Positions 1 through 6,339 of a stretch of 25,574 bases of DNA are shown here, piece after piece. Location of the stretch: positions 1 to 25,574 of IMG/VR virus record IMGVR_UViG_3300027708_000272. The stretch is one strand, 5' to 3'. The DNA is from a virus. The stretch's first letter is position 1. Every line of letters starts with the position of its first letter. The notes below the pieces were generated by a model, which did not search any database, was not told where the DNA came from, and saw only the letters and a program-made list of their open reading frames with translations. The position numbers and the translations under genes are program-made.

Positions 1-2
1 AC

Positions 3-1367
3 CAAGTCAAATACAACCGCATTGGAACCGGCGAATCAGGAGCCTATAGAGTGATCAAGCTCGGTAATATCCGTTCAATTACCAGAAACTTCTGGGAACC
101 GTTTGAATATTCCGTCAGCAAACAGGGTCACTTGCTTGCCCACATGGTCGATGACTCCGCCGTGCAGCGCAACGTGCTCAAAGGAATCAACGATGGCCTC
201 TTGCCCTATCACAACAATGATGCAGCTGCCGTCCATGACAGCCTCATCACTTATTTGGACAATCATAAGCGCGGCCTCCCTTCGGAGAATGGTATCGGGA
301 TCGGCCAGCGCAATGAGATCAACGCCCTGCTGACCTCCTTCTCCAAGAATCACCGATCAATTAACCCGCTAGCTCATGAGTTCGGACCGCAGGGGGTCAT
401 CCGACGCATTCGTATGGACCGCATCGAGGACATGAGCCGTGTGGTTGACCAGGACAAGGGATCACCCACCTACGGCCAGCCCAAAGCGGGGTTCCATTTC
501 GATTATTTCAAGGTCAACAACAACATGATGCCGGATGCCGGTGGTGGTGGTAAACCGTTGGGATCAATGTATGCTCCAGATGTGGGCCCAAAACCTGGAT
601 TTATTCCAAAACTCTCCGCCGTGGAAGCAATGTCACAATGGGGAAATTTTTCACGCCGCCCGACATTTCTTAAAGATCACAAAGTTTGGGTGATTTCCCA
701 ACTCCGTGACCTTTCCAATGCGCAGGGGTGGAATCATGGATGGAAAATCGATCCTGAGCACAAAGGACCCTATCCTTGGGTCTATTATTCAGACACGCCA
801 GCAGGGCAGATTTCATTTCATTCTTCAAAACCGGACACGATGGATCATCCCGAGCTTGATTCTGCAATGAAACAACTCGGGCAGGCCCGACAAAATTTCA
901 GAAACTCCATTCCTTCACAGGATTTTCCTGATCTTTCGATTTCACAATCGTTGCGAAATGCATTGGAGTCCAAAACGAATTTTTCCAAAGGCGGCACTGC
1001 GGACGCGGTTCGATCCAAATTGATGGAAGGAATTTCTATAGAGGATCTGGTTAATGAGGCCCACGGAAATAATTCTTCCATAAAATCATTACTATACAAA
1101 ATCAAGTCGGGTTGGGATGCCGTTCCCGAATTGGCAGCTGATCCTATTTCCCAAAAAATCCTTGAATATCATGAGGCGGCCAAATCAATGGACGATTCAA
1201 AAATTCAAGAAGCGGAGAAAAACCTTAGAAGGGTGCAAAATCCAATAACCAAGAAAATCTACGAAGGAGATTGGGATGGTGTCAGGGGGCAACAAGTAGT
1301 TCGGCTTGCTAAATTGCAGGAAATGTTCCCCGGTTGGCTTTCCCCTAAAGGAGGGCCACCGCAGTGA
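3..1367 (+). CDS. C-terminal part of a large phage protein, probably virion-associated/polyvalent (5' end outside window)
   Basis: The reading frame is open to the left edge, so the gene starts outside the window; the GTG at 51 is only an internal codon. The visible 455 codons have no signal peptide or membrane segment. A glycine-rich stretch lies near the middle, followed by a segment with WVYYSDTPAGQISFHSS, a G-Q-(I/V)-S-F-H pattern that I associate with very large phage proteins carried or injected with DNA; that link is from memory and unproven. The C-terminal third is helical and charged. Codon use becomes AT-richer after about 600, suggesting a mosaic gene. Its stop overlaps a GTG start at 1364. 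Position at the end of the late genes, if the genome is circular and wraps from the right edge, fits an ejection or virion protein. Confidence 0.7.
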   Translation, partial: QVKYNRIGTGESGAYRVIKLGNIRSITRNFWEPFEYSVSKQGHLLAHMVDDSAVQRNVLKGINDGLLPYHNNDAAAVHDSLITYLDNHKRGLPSENGIGIGQRNEINALLTSFSKNHRSINPLAHEFGPQGVIRRIRMDRIEDMSRVVDQDKGSPTYGQPKAGFHFDYFKVNNNMMPDAGGGGKPLGSMYAPDVGPKPGFIPKLSAVEAMSQWGNFSRRPTFLKDHKVWVISQLRDLSNAQGWNHGWKIDPEHKGPYPWVYYSDTPAGQISFHSSKPDTMDHPELDSAMKQLGQARQNFRNSIPSQDFPDLSISQSLRNALESKTNFSKGGTADAVRSKLMEGISIEDLVNEAHGNNSSIKSLLYKIKSGWDAVPELAADPISQKILEYHEAAKSMDDSKIQEAEKNLRRVQNPITKKIYEGDWDGVRGQQVVRLAKLQEMFPGWLSPKGGPPQ

Positions 1368-1546
1368 GCGCCGGGAATACTGCGGACTCAGGATCTGGCG
1401 CAAAGGCCTTTTCCCTTTATTACCAGCAACCCCTCGACGAATCTCGGGGCGTTGCAGTGAGGCTGGATCTGCAACGGTCTTTGGCAACTTGGCCAATGAA
1501 TGTGTCCCACTATTCGCGGTTATTGTCAATCGGAATTCTGACTTAA
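1364..1546 (+). CDS. Possible small protein, 60 aa, GTG start
   Basis: A 60-codon frame starts at GTG overlapping the preceding TGA (GTGA). AAAGGAGGGCC ends about 8 nt upstream, and this junction resembles the repeated GGAGGGCCGCATGA start cassette used further right, which is the main argument that it is translated. The product begins MSAGN and has no recognisable domain, membrane segment or charge pattern. It could equally be a fortuitous frame in the 218-nt gap before the phosphoesterase gene. Function unknown. Confidence 0.35.
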   Translation: MSAGNTADSGSGAKAFSLYYQQPLDESRGVAVRLDLQRSLATWPMNVSHYSRLLSIGILT

Positions 1547-1585
1547 CAGTCTAACAGCCTTAACCGCTAACAGCCTTTCCCACAC
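1544..1585 (+). repeat. TAACAG-type tandem leader repeats before the phosphoesterase
   Basis: TAACAGTC, TAACAGCCT, TAACCGC and TAACAGCC follow one another at about 8-nt spacing, and CTAACAGCCTT occurs exactly at 1551-1561 and 1568-1578. The gene that follows has no Shine-Dalgarno sequence. Similar TAA-rich A/C leaders precede the capsid gene and the gene at 22895. Confidence 0.5.
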
Positions 1586-2572
1586 ATGAAACGCCTTCCT
1601 TCATTCAAAGCGCTCAAAGCGGAATTGGCGGAAGCGTCTCAAGTTGCCGAGATCAGCAGGTTAAAGGATCAACTCAAGGCCTCTGAGTCCTCAAAGGCAA
1701 AGCTCGCCGCAACCCTCGACCGGCACCTCCACACTCCCAAGGCCCGTGCCATCATCCCATCAAAGCCTACCCGTCGAGGCAAGGATGACATTGTTCGCGT
1801 CATCATTCCGGACACTCATGGTGCCAAGGTAGATCAAAAAGCGCTCGAGGCCTGTCTCGGCGACATCAAGGCCCTCGATCCCAATGAAATCATCCTCCTG
1901 GGTGATCATGTCGACTGCGGGGGATTCCTCGCCCAGCACCATGTGATGGGATTTGTCGCTGAATCCTCCTACACCTATGAGGCTGACATTGCGGCCACCA
2001 ATGCCTTCCTCGATGCGCTACAGGCCGCCTCACCCCGTTCCAAAGTGGAATATATCGAAGGGAATCATGAGCGACGTATCGAGCAATGGGCCATCACCCA
2101 GACTCTCCGCAACTCCAAGGATGCCGAATATCTTCGCCGGGCCTTTGCCCCCGAGTTCTTGCTTCGGCTTAAAGAACGGGGCATTCCATACTATCGGCAA
2201 TCGGAATACTATGATGGTCTTTCACTTTCGGGGACGATCAAGAGGGGCAAGTGCTATTTCACCCACGGCTCATCAACTTCAAAGCAGGCGACGACGACGA
2301 TGCTCTCGTCCTTTGCCGGGAACATTGTCTTCGGTCACACTCATCGGGAGCAGTCTTCCTCGGCGCGCCCGGTGCATACCGGACAGATAAAGTCATGGAA
2401 TCCAGGATGTCTCTGCGAACTACAGCCCCTTTGGTGCCATACATTCCCAACATCCTGGACCCATGGATTCGCCATTCAATCCGTCGCTAAGAGTGGGGAA
2501 TTTCTTCACCTCAATATTCCCATCATCGGTGGGAAGTCCCTATTAGGACAATTGGCAGGGAAATTCCAATGA
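1586..2572 (+). CDS. Calcineurin-like metallophosphoesterase
   Basis: This 328-aa protein shows the complete motif series of the dimetal calcineurin-like phosphoesterase superfamily: D76-x-H78 (PDTHG), GDHVD at 106-110, GNHE at 159-162, an isolated H227 in YFTHGSS, and GHTH at 250-253. It should therefore bind two metal ions and hydrolyse phosphodiesters or phosphomonoesters; the substrate cannot be told from sequence. Residues 1-50 form a charged coiled coil that could mediate oligomerisation. The length is typical of phage-encoded stand-alone members. The ATG follows a TAACAG-repeat leader without a Shine-Dalgarno sequence. The stop overlaps the next start (ATGA), so the two genes are translationally coupled. 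Such enzymes are frequent in tailed phages, where roles in DNA or RNA processing or nucleotide signalling have been suggested but are mostly untested. Confidence 0.85.
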   Translation: MKRLPSFKALKAELAEASQVAEISRLKDQLKASESSKAKLAATLDRHLHTPKARAIIPSKPTRRGKDDIVRVIIPDTHGAKVDQKALEACLGDIKALDPNEIILLGDHVDCGGFLAQHHVMGFVAESSYTYEADIAATNAFLDALQAASPRSKVEYIEGNHERRIEQWAITQTLRNSKDAEYLRRAFAPEFLLRLKERGIPYYRQSEYYDGLSLSGTIKRGKCYFTHGSSTSKQATTTMLSSFAGNIVFGHTHREQSSSARPVHTGQIKSWNPGCLCELQPLWCHTFPTSWTHGFAIQSVAKSGEFLHLNIPIIGGKSLLGQLAGKFQ

Positions 2573-2811
2573 GCACCATTAAAACAATCGCCCCACCATC
2601 CGTGGAGAAAATTCGCACCTTAAGTTCTTCCGATGTTGTGCCGCCGGGATGGTTTAGCCGACACGATTTGGAAAAAGCGTGGAATATGCGAAGCGCTTAT
2701 ACTGCAAAATTGACACGGGATGCTGTAGAAACAGGAAAGGCGGAAATGAAAAAATTCAGAGTCCAAAGAGGAAGTTTTATGATGAAAGTGCCTCATTACA
2801 GGTTCAAATAA
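2569..2811 (+). CDS. Small winged-helix-like DNA-binding protein
   Basis: An 80-aa protein coupled to the phosphoesterase by an ATGA overlap. Residues 26-75 read as helix, tight turn and helix (FSRHDLEKAW then SAYTAKLTRDAVETGK), followed by a short strand-rich wing (FRVQRGSFMMKVPHYRF). This is the layout of a small winged helix-turn-helix domain, so a role in DNA binding is likely, but I do not recognise a named family. Its TAA ends exactly where the convergent integrase gene ends, with no spacer. A local regulator or a partner of the phosphoesterase are both possible. Confidence 0.75.
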   Translation: MSTIKTIAPPSVEKIRTLSSSDVVPPGWFSRHDLEKAWNMRSAYTAKLTRDAVETGKAEMKKFRVQRGSFMMKVPHYRFK

Positions 2812-4128
2812 TTACCGATTGAAAGCACGCAAGTCCTCAAGCGAGAGTCCGTCGCTCTCAAACTCCCTGACTCCGTAATACTTCTCGGTCGTGGTGACCG
2901 AACGATGGCCGAGGCCCTTCTGGGCGGCATAGACTCCGGATTTCTCGCTCATGGCGGATCCGAACTGTCGGCGTAACAGATAAGCCTTCTTGCGCTCTCC
3001 ATCAGCGCTGCGGTCGATGTAGCGGTCCATAAAAGCATTGATGCCACGATAACAAATCTCGTGTCTGGCGGTCTTGTGGCGGGCAGGAACAACGTATTCA
3101 TCATCGGGACTGCGGAATGCCTGTAATTTATGCCAAATTTCAACGGGAACTCGATGGGATACGGCCTTGGCCTCCTTGTAATTGCCCCGGACGGTGAATC
3201 GGGTGATGCCATGCTGCATCACAAAGTTCGGCCAGGTCGTCACGAAATCTTCCCAGCGGAGTCGGTAGACCATGTCGTTTCGCAGACCGAAACATGACAT
3301 GAGGATGTAGGCAACCCAAACTGGGGAGCGCTCGGAGTAAAGCTGCTCGGCACCAACTTCCAAATCGATGAACTCCTGAGCACTGAACGGAACAAATCCC
3401 GTTTTTTCATTGGTCTCAAACTCGTAAGAGCAGGATCGGAACATGGTCAGATCAGGTAGCTTTAAATTCTTGTAAGTGTCCATCCGAGATCTCTTAAACA
3501 CGGACCTGGCGTGGACGATCTGAGAAGAGATCGAATGATCTGGTCGACCGCTAGCGCGAGCGTTCTTCACAAAATCATCAATGAGCTCCTTGGTCAAAAT
3601 GTTGCTACGCAAGCCGGAAACATCCTGCCGACCGGTGGAATCCTTGATCAATCCCTGCAACTGCCCGATGTAATCCATGGCAGTGCGCTTTGCAATCTTG
3701 AGCGTCGGGATCGATGCCTCCCATGCCAGGACAATCTCCCCGATGGTGCAAAAATCATTCTTGGTTCGGAGCCGGTCGAGCTTGGAGGTGTCTCCAGTAG
3801 TCTGTGACTCCTCAAAGGTCTTGAGGAATATAATGGCTTTTGCAATGGCAACTTGTCGGATGTCGGTTTTAAGGGAATGCGTCACGACTTTGCCCTGGCG
3901 CTCAAAACGCAAATTGTAAAATGGACTTCCCTTGCGGGTGGTGAGTCGGTAGCTTCGACCGCCATGAATGAAGCCGTCCTTATCCTTGGTCACCTGAGCC
4001 TTTTCGGGCTGGGACTGCTGTTTCTCGGATTTTGCTACGACCTTTGCTACGGATTGCGTGTTCATGGAATGAGTTGTTTCTTTGCTACGGATTTTGCTAC
4101 GGATTTGCTTCGTTTTGATATGTTGCAA
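2812..4128 (-). CDS. int: Tyrosine recombinase (phage integrase)
   Basis: A 438-aa tyrosine recombinase that would catalyse site-specific integration and excision. Residues 47-110 resemble an arm-binding domain, about 125-225 the core-binding SAM-like domain, and 245-425 the catalytic domain. Catalytic candidates are R283 (GLRNDMVYRLRW), K318 or K321, R386 (LLRRQFGSAM), H408 (GLGHRS) and the nucleophile Y417 or Y418 (TEKYYG). The usual first histidine of the HxLR box is replaced by Y383. The start is uncertain: ATG at 4128 gives the longest product, but the first 33 codons are built from the attP repeat (hence RSKIRSKE and SVAKVVAK), and ATG at codon 22 (4065) is a credible alternative. The gene lies next to its presumed attP. 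Expression is probably leftward from within the repeat region; no clear promoter was seen. Confidence 0.95.
   Translation of the reverse strand: MQHIKTKQIRSKIRSKETTHSMNTQSVAKVVAKSEKQQSQPEKAQVTKDKDGFIHGGRSYRLTTRKGSPFYNLRFERQGKVVTHSLKTDIRQVAIAKAIIFLKTFEESQTTGDTSKLDRLRTKNDFCTIGEIVLAWEASIPTLKIAKRTAMDYIGQLQGLIKDSTGRQDVSGLRSNILTKELIDDFVKNARASGRPDHSISSQIVHARSVFKRSRMDTYKNLKLPDLTMFRSCSYEFETNEKTGFVPFSAQEFIDLEVGAEQLYSERSPVWVAYILMSCFGLRNDMVYRLRWEDFVTTWPNFVMQHGITRFTVRGNYKEAKAVSHRVPVEIWHKLQAFRSPDDEYVVPARHKTARHEICYRGINAFMDRYIDRSADGERKKAYLLRRQFGSAMSEKSGVYAAQKGLGHRSVTTTEKYYGVREFESDGLSLEDLRAFNR
4031..4112 (+). repeat. Left arm-type repeats of attP (TTTGCTACGG)
   Basis: Direct copies of TTTGCTACG(G/A) begin at 4031, 4043, 4081 and 4093, with a TTTGCTTCG variant at 4104; TTTGCTACGGATTTTGC at 4081-4097 recurs exactly at 4283-4299 on the other side of the tRNA fragment. 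Short, same-orientation repeats on both sides of a core next to an integrase gene are what arm-type integrase sites look like. They overlap the 5' coding end of the integrase gene. Confidence 0.65.
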
Positions 4129-4205
4129 GGATTGTCTAGGATTGCTTCGGGGTCAAGTGAATTTACAGAGAAGAATCAACTCATTGTAAGAAATTTCAGA
4201 GTCAC

Positions 4206-4244
4206 GCCGCTTTAGCTCAGTTGGTAGAGCATCTCATTCGTAAT
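4206..4244 (+). other. attP: attP core: 5' half of tRNA-Thr(CGU)
   Basis: These 39 nt give a normal tRNA acceptor 5' strand (4206-4212), a closed D arm (GCTC 4215-4218 with GAGC 4227-4230), the 5' anticodon strand TCTCA and the loop TTCGTAA with anticodon CGT at 4239-4241. Identity stops after T at tRNA position 39: the next bases CAAA cannot pair with the stem, and there is no T arm or 3' end. It is therefore a tRNA fragment, not a functional tRNA. Lying between repeats of the integrase type and 78 nt from the integrase start, it is best read as the integration core, with crossover at the anticodon stem-loop of a host tRNA-Thr gene. An imperfect copy of CTCATT-GTAA-AAATTT lies at 4179-4198. 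Confidence 0.75.
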
Positions 4245-4266
4245 CAAATTTCTCTCTCTGTAAAAT

Positions 4267-4941
4267 CTATTTTGCTTCGGTTTTTGCTACGGATTTTGCA
4301 ATTGGGTAGCCAAGTTGTTTTGCAACTTTATCTGCTAGGGATTTGGTTTTTTGAGTTTTGATTTCCAATTTCAAATGTTCGGCTTTGATTTTCTCAATGA
4401 TGTCAAATCCTCGGACCAGGTCATTGTATTCTTTTGTGGTAATCGCTACGTCGGTAACATCGATGTGGTTGTCGATGGCAAATTGGTCCCATGCTTTTGA
4501 ATCTTTGGAATGAGGCAAAAATTTGCTATCATCTGATTGATTCTTTATTGGGAATGGCCCCATGGATGCCAGCATGGCAAGGTCGTTGGCGTTTTGTTGC
4601 CTCACTTGAGCCCAAGCATCTCTGCAAGCTGCGGCTTGTGCTTCCATTCCGTAGGGATCTGGGTTGGCTGTGACTACTGGGATGACTTGTCCTCGAGGAG
4701 TTGATGCCAGGGATGCAGCGGTGATTGCGCCCAGGACGTTGCCTTGTTCGCCAATGACGTTGAAGCCGTTCCATGTGCGTTGTATGGTGGTGCTGGAGTT
4801 GTCGCCGGTGATTAAGGTATTCCCATTTGGCAAAGGGTTGACAATGTAACTGCCCCCCGGCTCGTTGACAACGTAGGCCGCGCCGGTGCAAGTCATGGCC
4901 CATAAGATTGCAAGAACTGCAAAGTATTGTGCGGTTTTCAT
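4267..4941 (-). CDS. Secreted/periplasmic protein of unknown function (probable moron)
   Basis: A 224-aa protein with a clear Sec signal peptide: lysine at position 3, a hydrophobic core (FAVLAILWAM), and a likely cleavage after TGA near residue 21. The cysteine at about 18 lacks a good lipobox, so a lipoprotein is less likely. Residues 22-90 are glycine/asparagine-rich and probably beta-structured; residues 165-224 are helical and lysine-rich. No domain was recognised. It is transcribed leftward between attP and the repressor-like gene, apart from the early and late operons. That is where lysogenic-conversion genes usually sit, so expression from the prophage is a reasonable inference. The last ten residues are encoded by the attP arm repeat. 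The leader lacks a Shine-Dalgarno sequence. Confidence 0.7.
   Translation of the reverse strand: MKTAQYFAVLAILWAMTCTGAAYVVNEPGGSYIVNPLPNGNTLITGDNSSTTIQRTWNGFNVIGEQGNVLGAITAASLASTPRGQVIPVVTANPDPYGMEAQAAACRDAWAQVRQQNANDLAMLASMGPFPIKNQSDDSKFLPHSKDSKAWDQFAIDNHIDVTDVAITTKEYNDLVRGFDIIEKIKAEHLKLEIKTQKTKSLADKVAKQLGYPIAKSVAKTEAK
4271..4299 (+). repeat. Right arm-type repeats of attP
   Basis: TTTGCTTCGG at 4271-4280 and TTTGCTACGGATTTTGC at 4283-4299, the latter an exact 17-bp copy of 4081-4097, in the same orientation. A further ATTGCTTCGG lies left of the core at 4141. These sites overlap the last codons of the leftward secreted-protein gene and produce its SVAKTEAK tail. Confidence 0.6.
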
Positions 4942-5020
4942 AGGATTTTAAGGTGAATTAGTTTGGAATCCAACAGATCGTGTGTATAACAATAGTGCGG
5001 TAGTTCGTTTCTCGTACAAT

Positions 5021-5311
5021 CTAAGCTGTTTGCTGAAGCGCTGGCGGAAGGTTAGTTACCCCCCCCCCATGTTGTTGAATATCAACAACTTGTGAAATAT
5101 CTGTAGGGCCTTTTAGGTAGCCGTGAAGGGGAGTGCGTTTGAATTCTTCTGAGCGCCTCCAAGCCGAGATCAAAGCCTCCCTCATCCAGGTGGATCGCGT
5201 GATGCGGTCCCGTTTGGCTAATTCGTCAATCCGGGCAACCAGATCCTTCTCAATGGAAAATCCAACCTGAGTCGAATCTTTCCCAAGAATGCGTTTCTTT
5301 GAATCTCTCAC
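5021..5311 (-). CDS. Ribbon-helix-helix transcriptional regulator, candidate lysogeny repressor
   Basis: A 96-aa protein with a ribbon-helix-helix domain at residues 13-55: a short strand (TQVGFSI), helix A (EKDLVARIDELAKRD), a turn with R-S-T, and helix B (WMREALISAWRR). Proteins of this fold (Arc, CopG, MetJ) dimerise and insert the strand into the major groove. The start is GTG at 5311; no in-frame ATG precedes it. A TAGAAT -10 with TTGAAA upstream would place the transcript start almost on the GTG, implying a leaderless message as for lambda CI; this is an inference. The C-terminal tail contains a run of ten G (coding strand) that gives GGGV, a possible slippage site. It diverges from a second RHH gene at 5439. 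Confidence 0.85.
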   Translation of the reverse strand: MRDSKKRILGKDSTQVGFSIEKDLVARIDELAKRDRITRSTWMREALISAWRRSEEFKRTPLHGYLKGPTDISQVVDIQQHGGGVTNLPPALQQTA

Positions 5312-5315
5312 GTTT

Positions 5316-5425
5316 CCATTCTAACACTTTTTAAAGGTTTTCAAAGTCTTTATTTCCCAGTCTGTAAAAATCTGTGAAAGATTTTGTTGCTATAACCTGT
5401 GAGAGTCTGTAAAAGGTTCCAAAGT
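5316..5425. promoter_or_regulatory. Divergent promoters and operator repeats between two RHH genes
   Basis: Leftward: TTGAAA (complement of 5339-5344), 15 bp, TAGAAT (complement of 5318-5323). Rightward: extended -10 TGCTATAAC at 5388-5396. Candidate operators: (T/C)CTGT(A/G)A starts at 5361, 5371, 5396 and 5406, two pairs each spaced by 10 bp, one helical turn, as expected for cooperative RHH dimers. AAAGGTTTTCAAAGT at 5333-5347 overlaps the leftward -35 and is nearly repeated as AAAGGTTCCAAAGT at 5412-5425. No binding is proven. Confidence 0.55.
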
Positions 5426-5438
5426 AATCAATCAACTT

Positions 5439-5618
5439 ATGGAATACAAAACCACCATAGCGGCCTCCGGAGTCTCACTGGATCTAGTTCAGTGGATCGA
5501 CGAGCAGGCAAAACTAAAGTGCACCAATCGGTCGACGATCATCCGCCAGATTCTTATGCAGCGTCTTGCAGAGGAGTCGCCATCCATGGCCAAACACCCA
5601 GCCCCGGAGGCTGCGTGA
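5439..5618 (+). CDS. Small ribbon-helix-helix regulator (Cro-like position)
   Basis: A 59-aa protein beginning MEYKTTIAASGVSLDLVQW. The strand KTTIAASGV is followed by helix A (LDLVQWIDEQAKLK), N-R-S-T at the turn and helix B (IIRQILMQRLAEE), an almost complete RHH protein with only a short tail. It is the first rightward gene, 127 bp from the divergent RHH gene, so the two look like an antagonistic pair controlling early rightward transcription, comparable in position to CI and Cro but of a different fold. The extended -10 at 5388-5396 precedes it. Its TGA overlaps the next GTG (GTGA). Function is inferred from fold and position. Confidence 0.8.
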   Translation: MEYKTTIAASGVSLDLVQWIDEQAKLKCTNRSTIIRQILMQRLAEESPSMAKHPAPEAA

Positions 5619-5785
5619 TCGCGCTTTTCTTTGGAATTCTCGGGGCATCAATCGGGATCTTCCGCCGGGAGGTTGCTGAGGTGTTTTCCATGGTGGCCAT
5701 TGAAGTGATGCGTCGCAATCGTTGCTCGCTAGATCGCTTTCTCTCAGCTCGTAGCCGCTCAAGTTATCGGGCCTCTCTTCGCTAA
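5615..5785 (+). CDS. Small protein with hydrophobic N-terminus
   Basis: A 56-aa frame starting at GTG that overlaps the stop of the RHH gene, with GGAGG at 5606-5610 just upstream (slightly close). The first 16 residues (IALFFGILGASIGIF) are hydrophobic enough for one membrane segment; the rest is arginine- and serine-rich. It ends one base before the next ATG (TAATATG). The tight packing supports it as a real gene of the early operon. No family recognised. Confidence 0.5.
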   Translation: MIALFFGILGASIGIFRREVAEVFSMVAIEVMRRNRCSLDRFLSARSRSSYRASLR

Positions 5786-5786
5786 T

Positions 5787-6029
5787 ATGAATCCTGAGAT
5801 TCTTGAGCTTGAAATCAAGAGAGGTCGCGATCGTCTGACTCTCCGGAAGGTTATGCCTGGTGAGTTGTTGCAGGCGGTCCACGGCGCCGCTTCTTTTTTT
5901 TATGAGGTGGCTATTAACGGGGCGGTGAGGTCGTTCACAAATGATCCAGAAGTTGCACAGGCGGTATGGCGTGGGTGTCATCGGTGGTTGCTCACGGGTC
6001 GCTCGGCAACTGCGGAGGTGCTTCCATGA
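5787..6029 (+). CDS. Hypothetical early protein, 80 aa
   Basis: An 80-aa soluble protein beginning MNPEILELEIKRGRDRL, a charged helix, followed by a more mixed region. No motif or family was recognised. It starts one base after the preceding TAA and its TGA overlaps the next ATG, so it is embedded in the overlapping early operon. The coding strand shows normal codon use for the region. Confidence 0.65.
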   Translation: MNPEILELEIKRGRDRLTLRKVMPGELLQAVHGAASFFYEVAINGAVRSFTNDPEVAQAVWRGCHRWLLTGRSATAEVLP

Positions 6030-6139
6030 TTAAGCTGCGTCGATTCTGGTCATGGTACAAACTTGTGACTGGCTGTTCCTACGATGTTGATCGTATTAGG
6101 CGTGCACGGTTGCTTCTTAACGGGGGATCGATTCATTAG
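6026..6139 (+). CDS. Very small basic protein, 37 aa
   Basis: A 37-codon frame beginning MIKLRRFWSWYKLV and ending GGSIH, with six arginines. GGAGG at 6013-6017 lies 8 nt before the ATG, which overlaps the preceding TGA (ATGA); the stop is 2 nt before the next ATG. The good ribosome binding site and exact fit between neighbours support translation. No family recognised. Confidence 0.55.
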   Translation: MIKLRRFWSWYKLVTGCSYDVDRIRRARLLLNGGSIH

Positions 6140-6141
6140 TT

Positions 6142-6339
6142 ATGAAGAGCGCCAATGCCAAGCAGGGTGAGCGTTATTTGAGGACACGAGAGGTGGCGTC
6201 CTTGCTATCGATCCACCCAAACACGGTGCGTCTCTGGGTGCAAGATGGGCAATTTGGAGAGGTGCTTCGTCTTTCTCCTAAGGAGCATCGGATTGCTGAG
6301 AGTTCGCTCAATCAGTTCATTAAAGCCCGGCTAGCATGA
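6142..6339 (+). CDS. MerR/excisionase-type helix-turn-helix protein (candidate Xis)
   Basis: A 65-aa protein with a HTH_17-type (MerR/excisionase) domain: YLRTREVASLLSIHPNTVRL forms the first two helices and turn, WVQDGQFGEVLRLSPKEHRI the wing, and SSLNQFI the last helix, the canonical layout of residues 12-60. Proteins of this size and fold in temperate phages are recombination directionality factors or small regulators. With an integrase and attP 2 kb away, excisionase is the leading guess, but a transcriptional regulator is equally compatible. The gene overlaps the next one by ATGA. Confidence 0.8.
   Translation: MKSANAKQGERYLRTREVASLLSIHPNTVRLWVQDGQFGEVLRLSPKEHRIAESSLNQFIKARLA

Noticed and set aside
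1-4244. Left part being host DNA with the phage starting at the tRNA fragment (attL)
   Set aside because: The genes left of it (integrase, phosphoesterase, large virion-like protein) look phage-borne and the integrase lies beside the core; a circular or permuted phage genome with attP in the middle is simpler. Two tandem prophages cannot be fully excluded.
4206-4260. A functional tRNA-Thr gene
   Set aside because: The 3' anticodon strand, variable loop, T arm and acceptor 3' strand are missing; only the 5' half is present.
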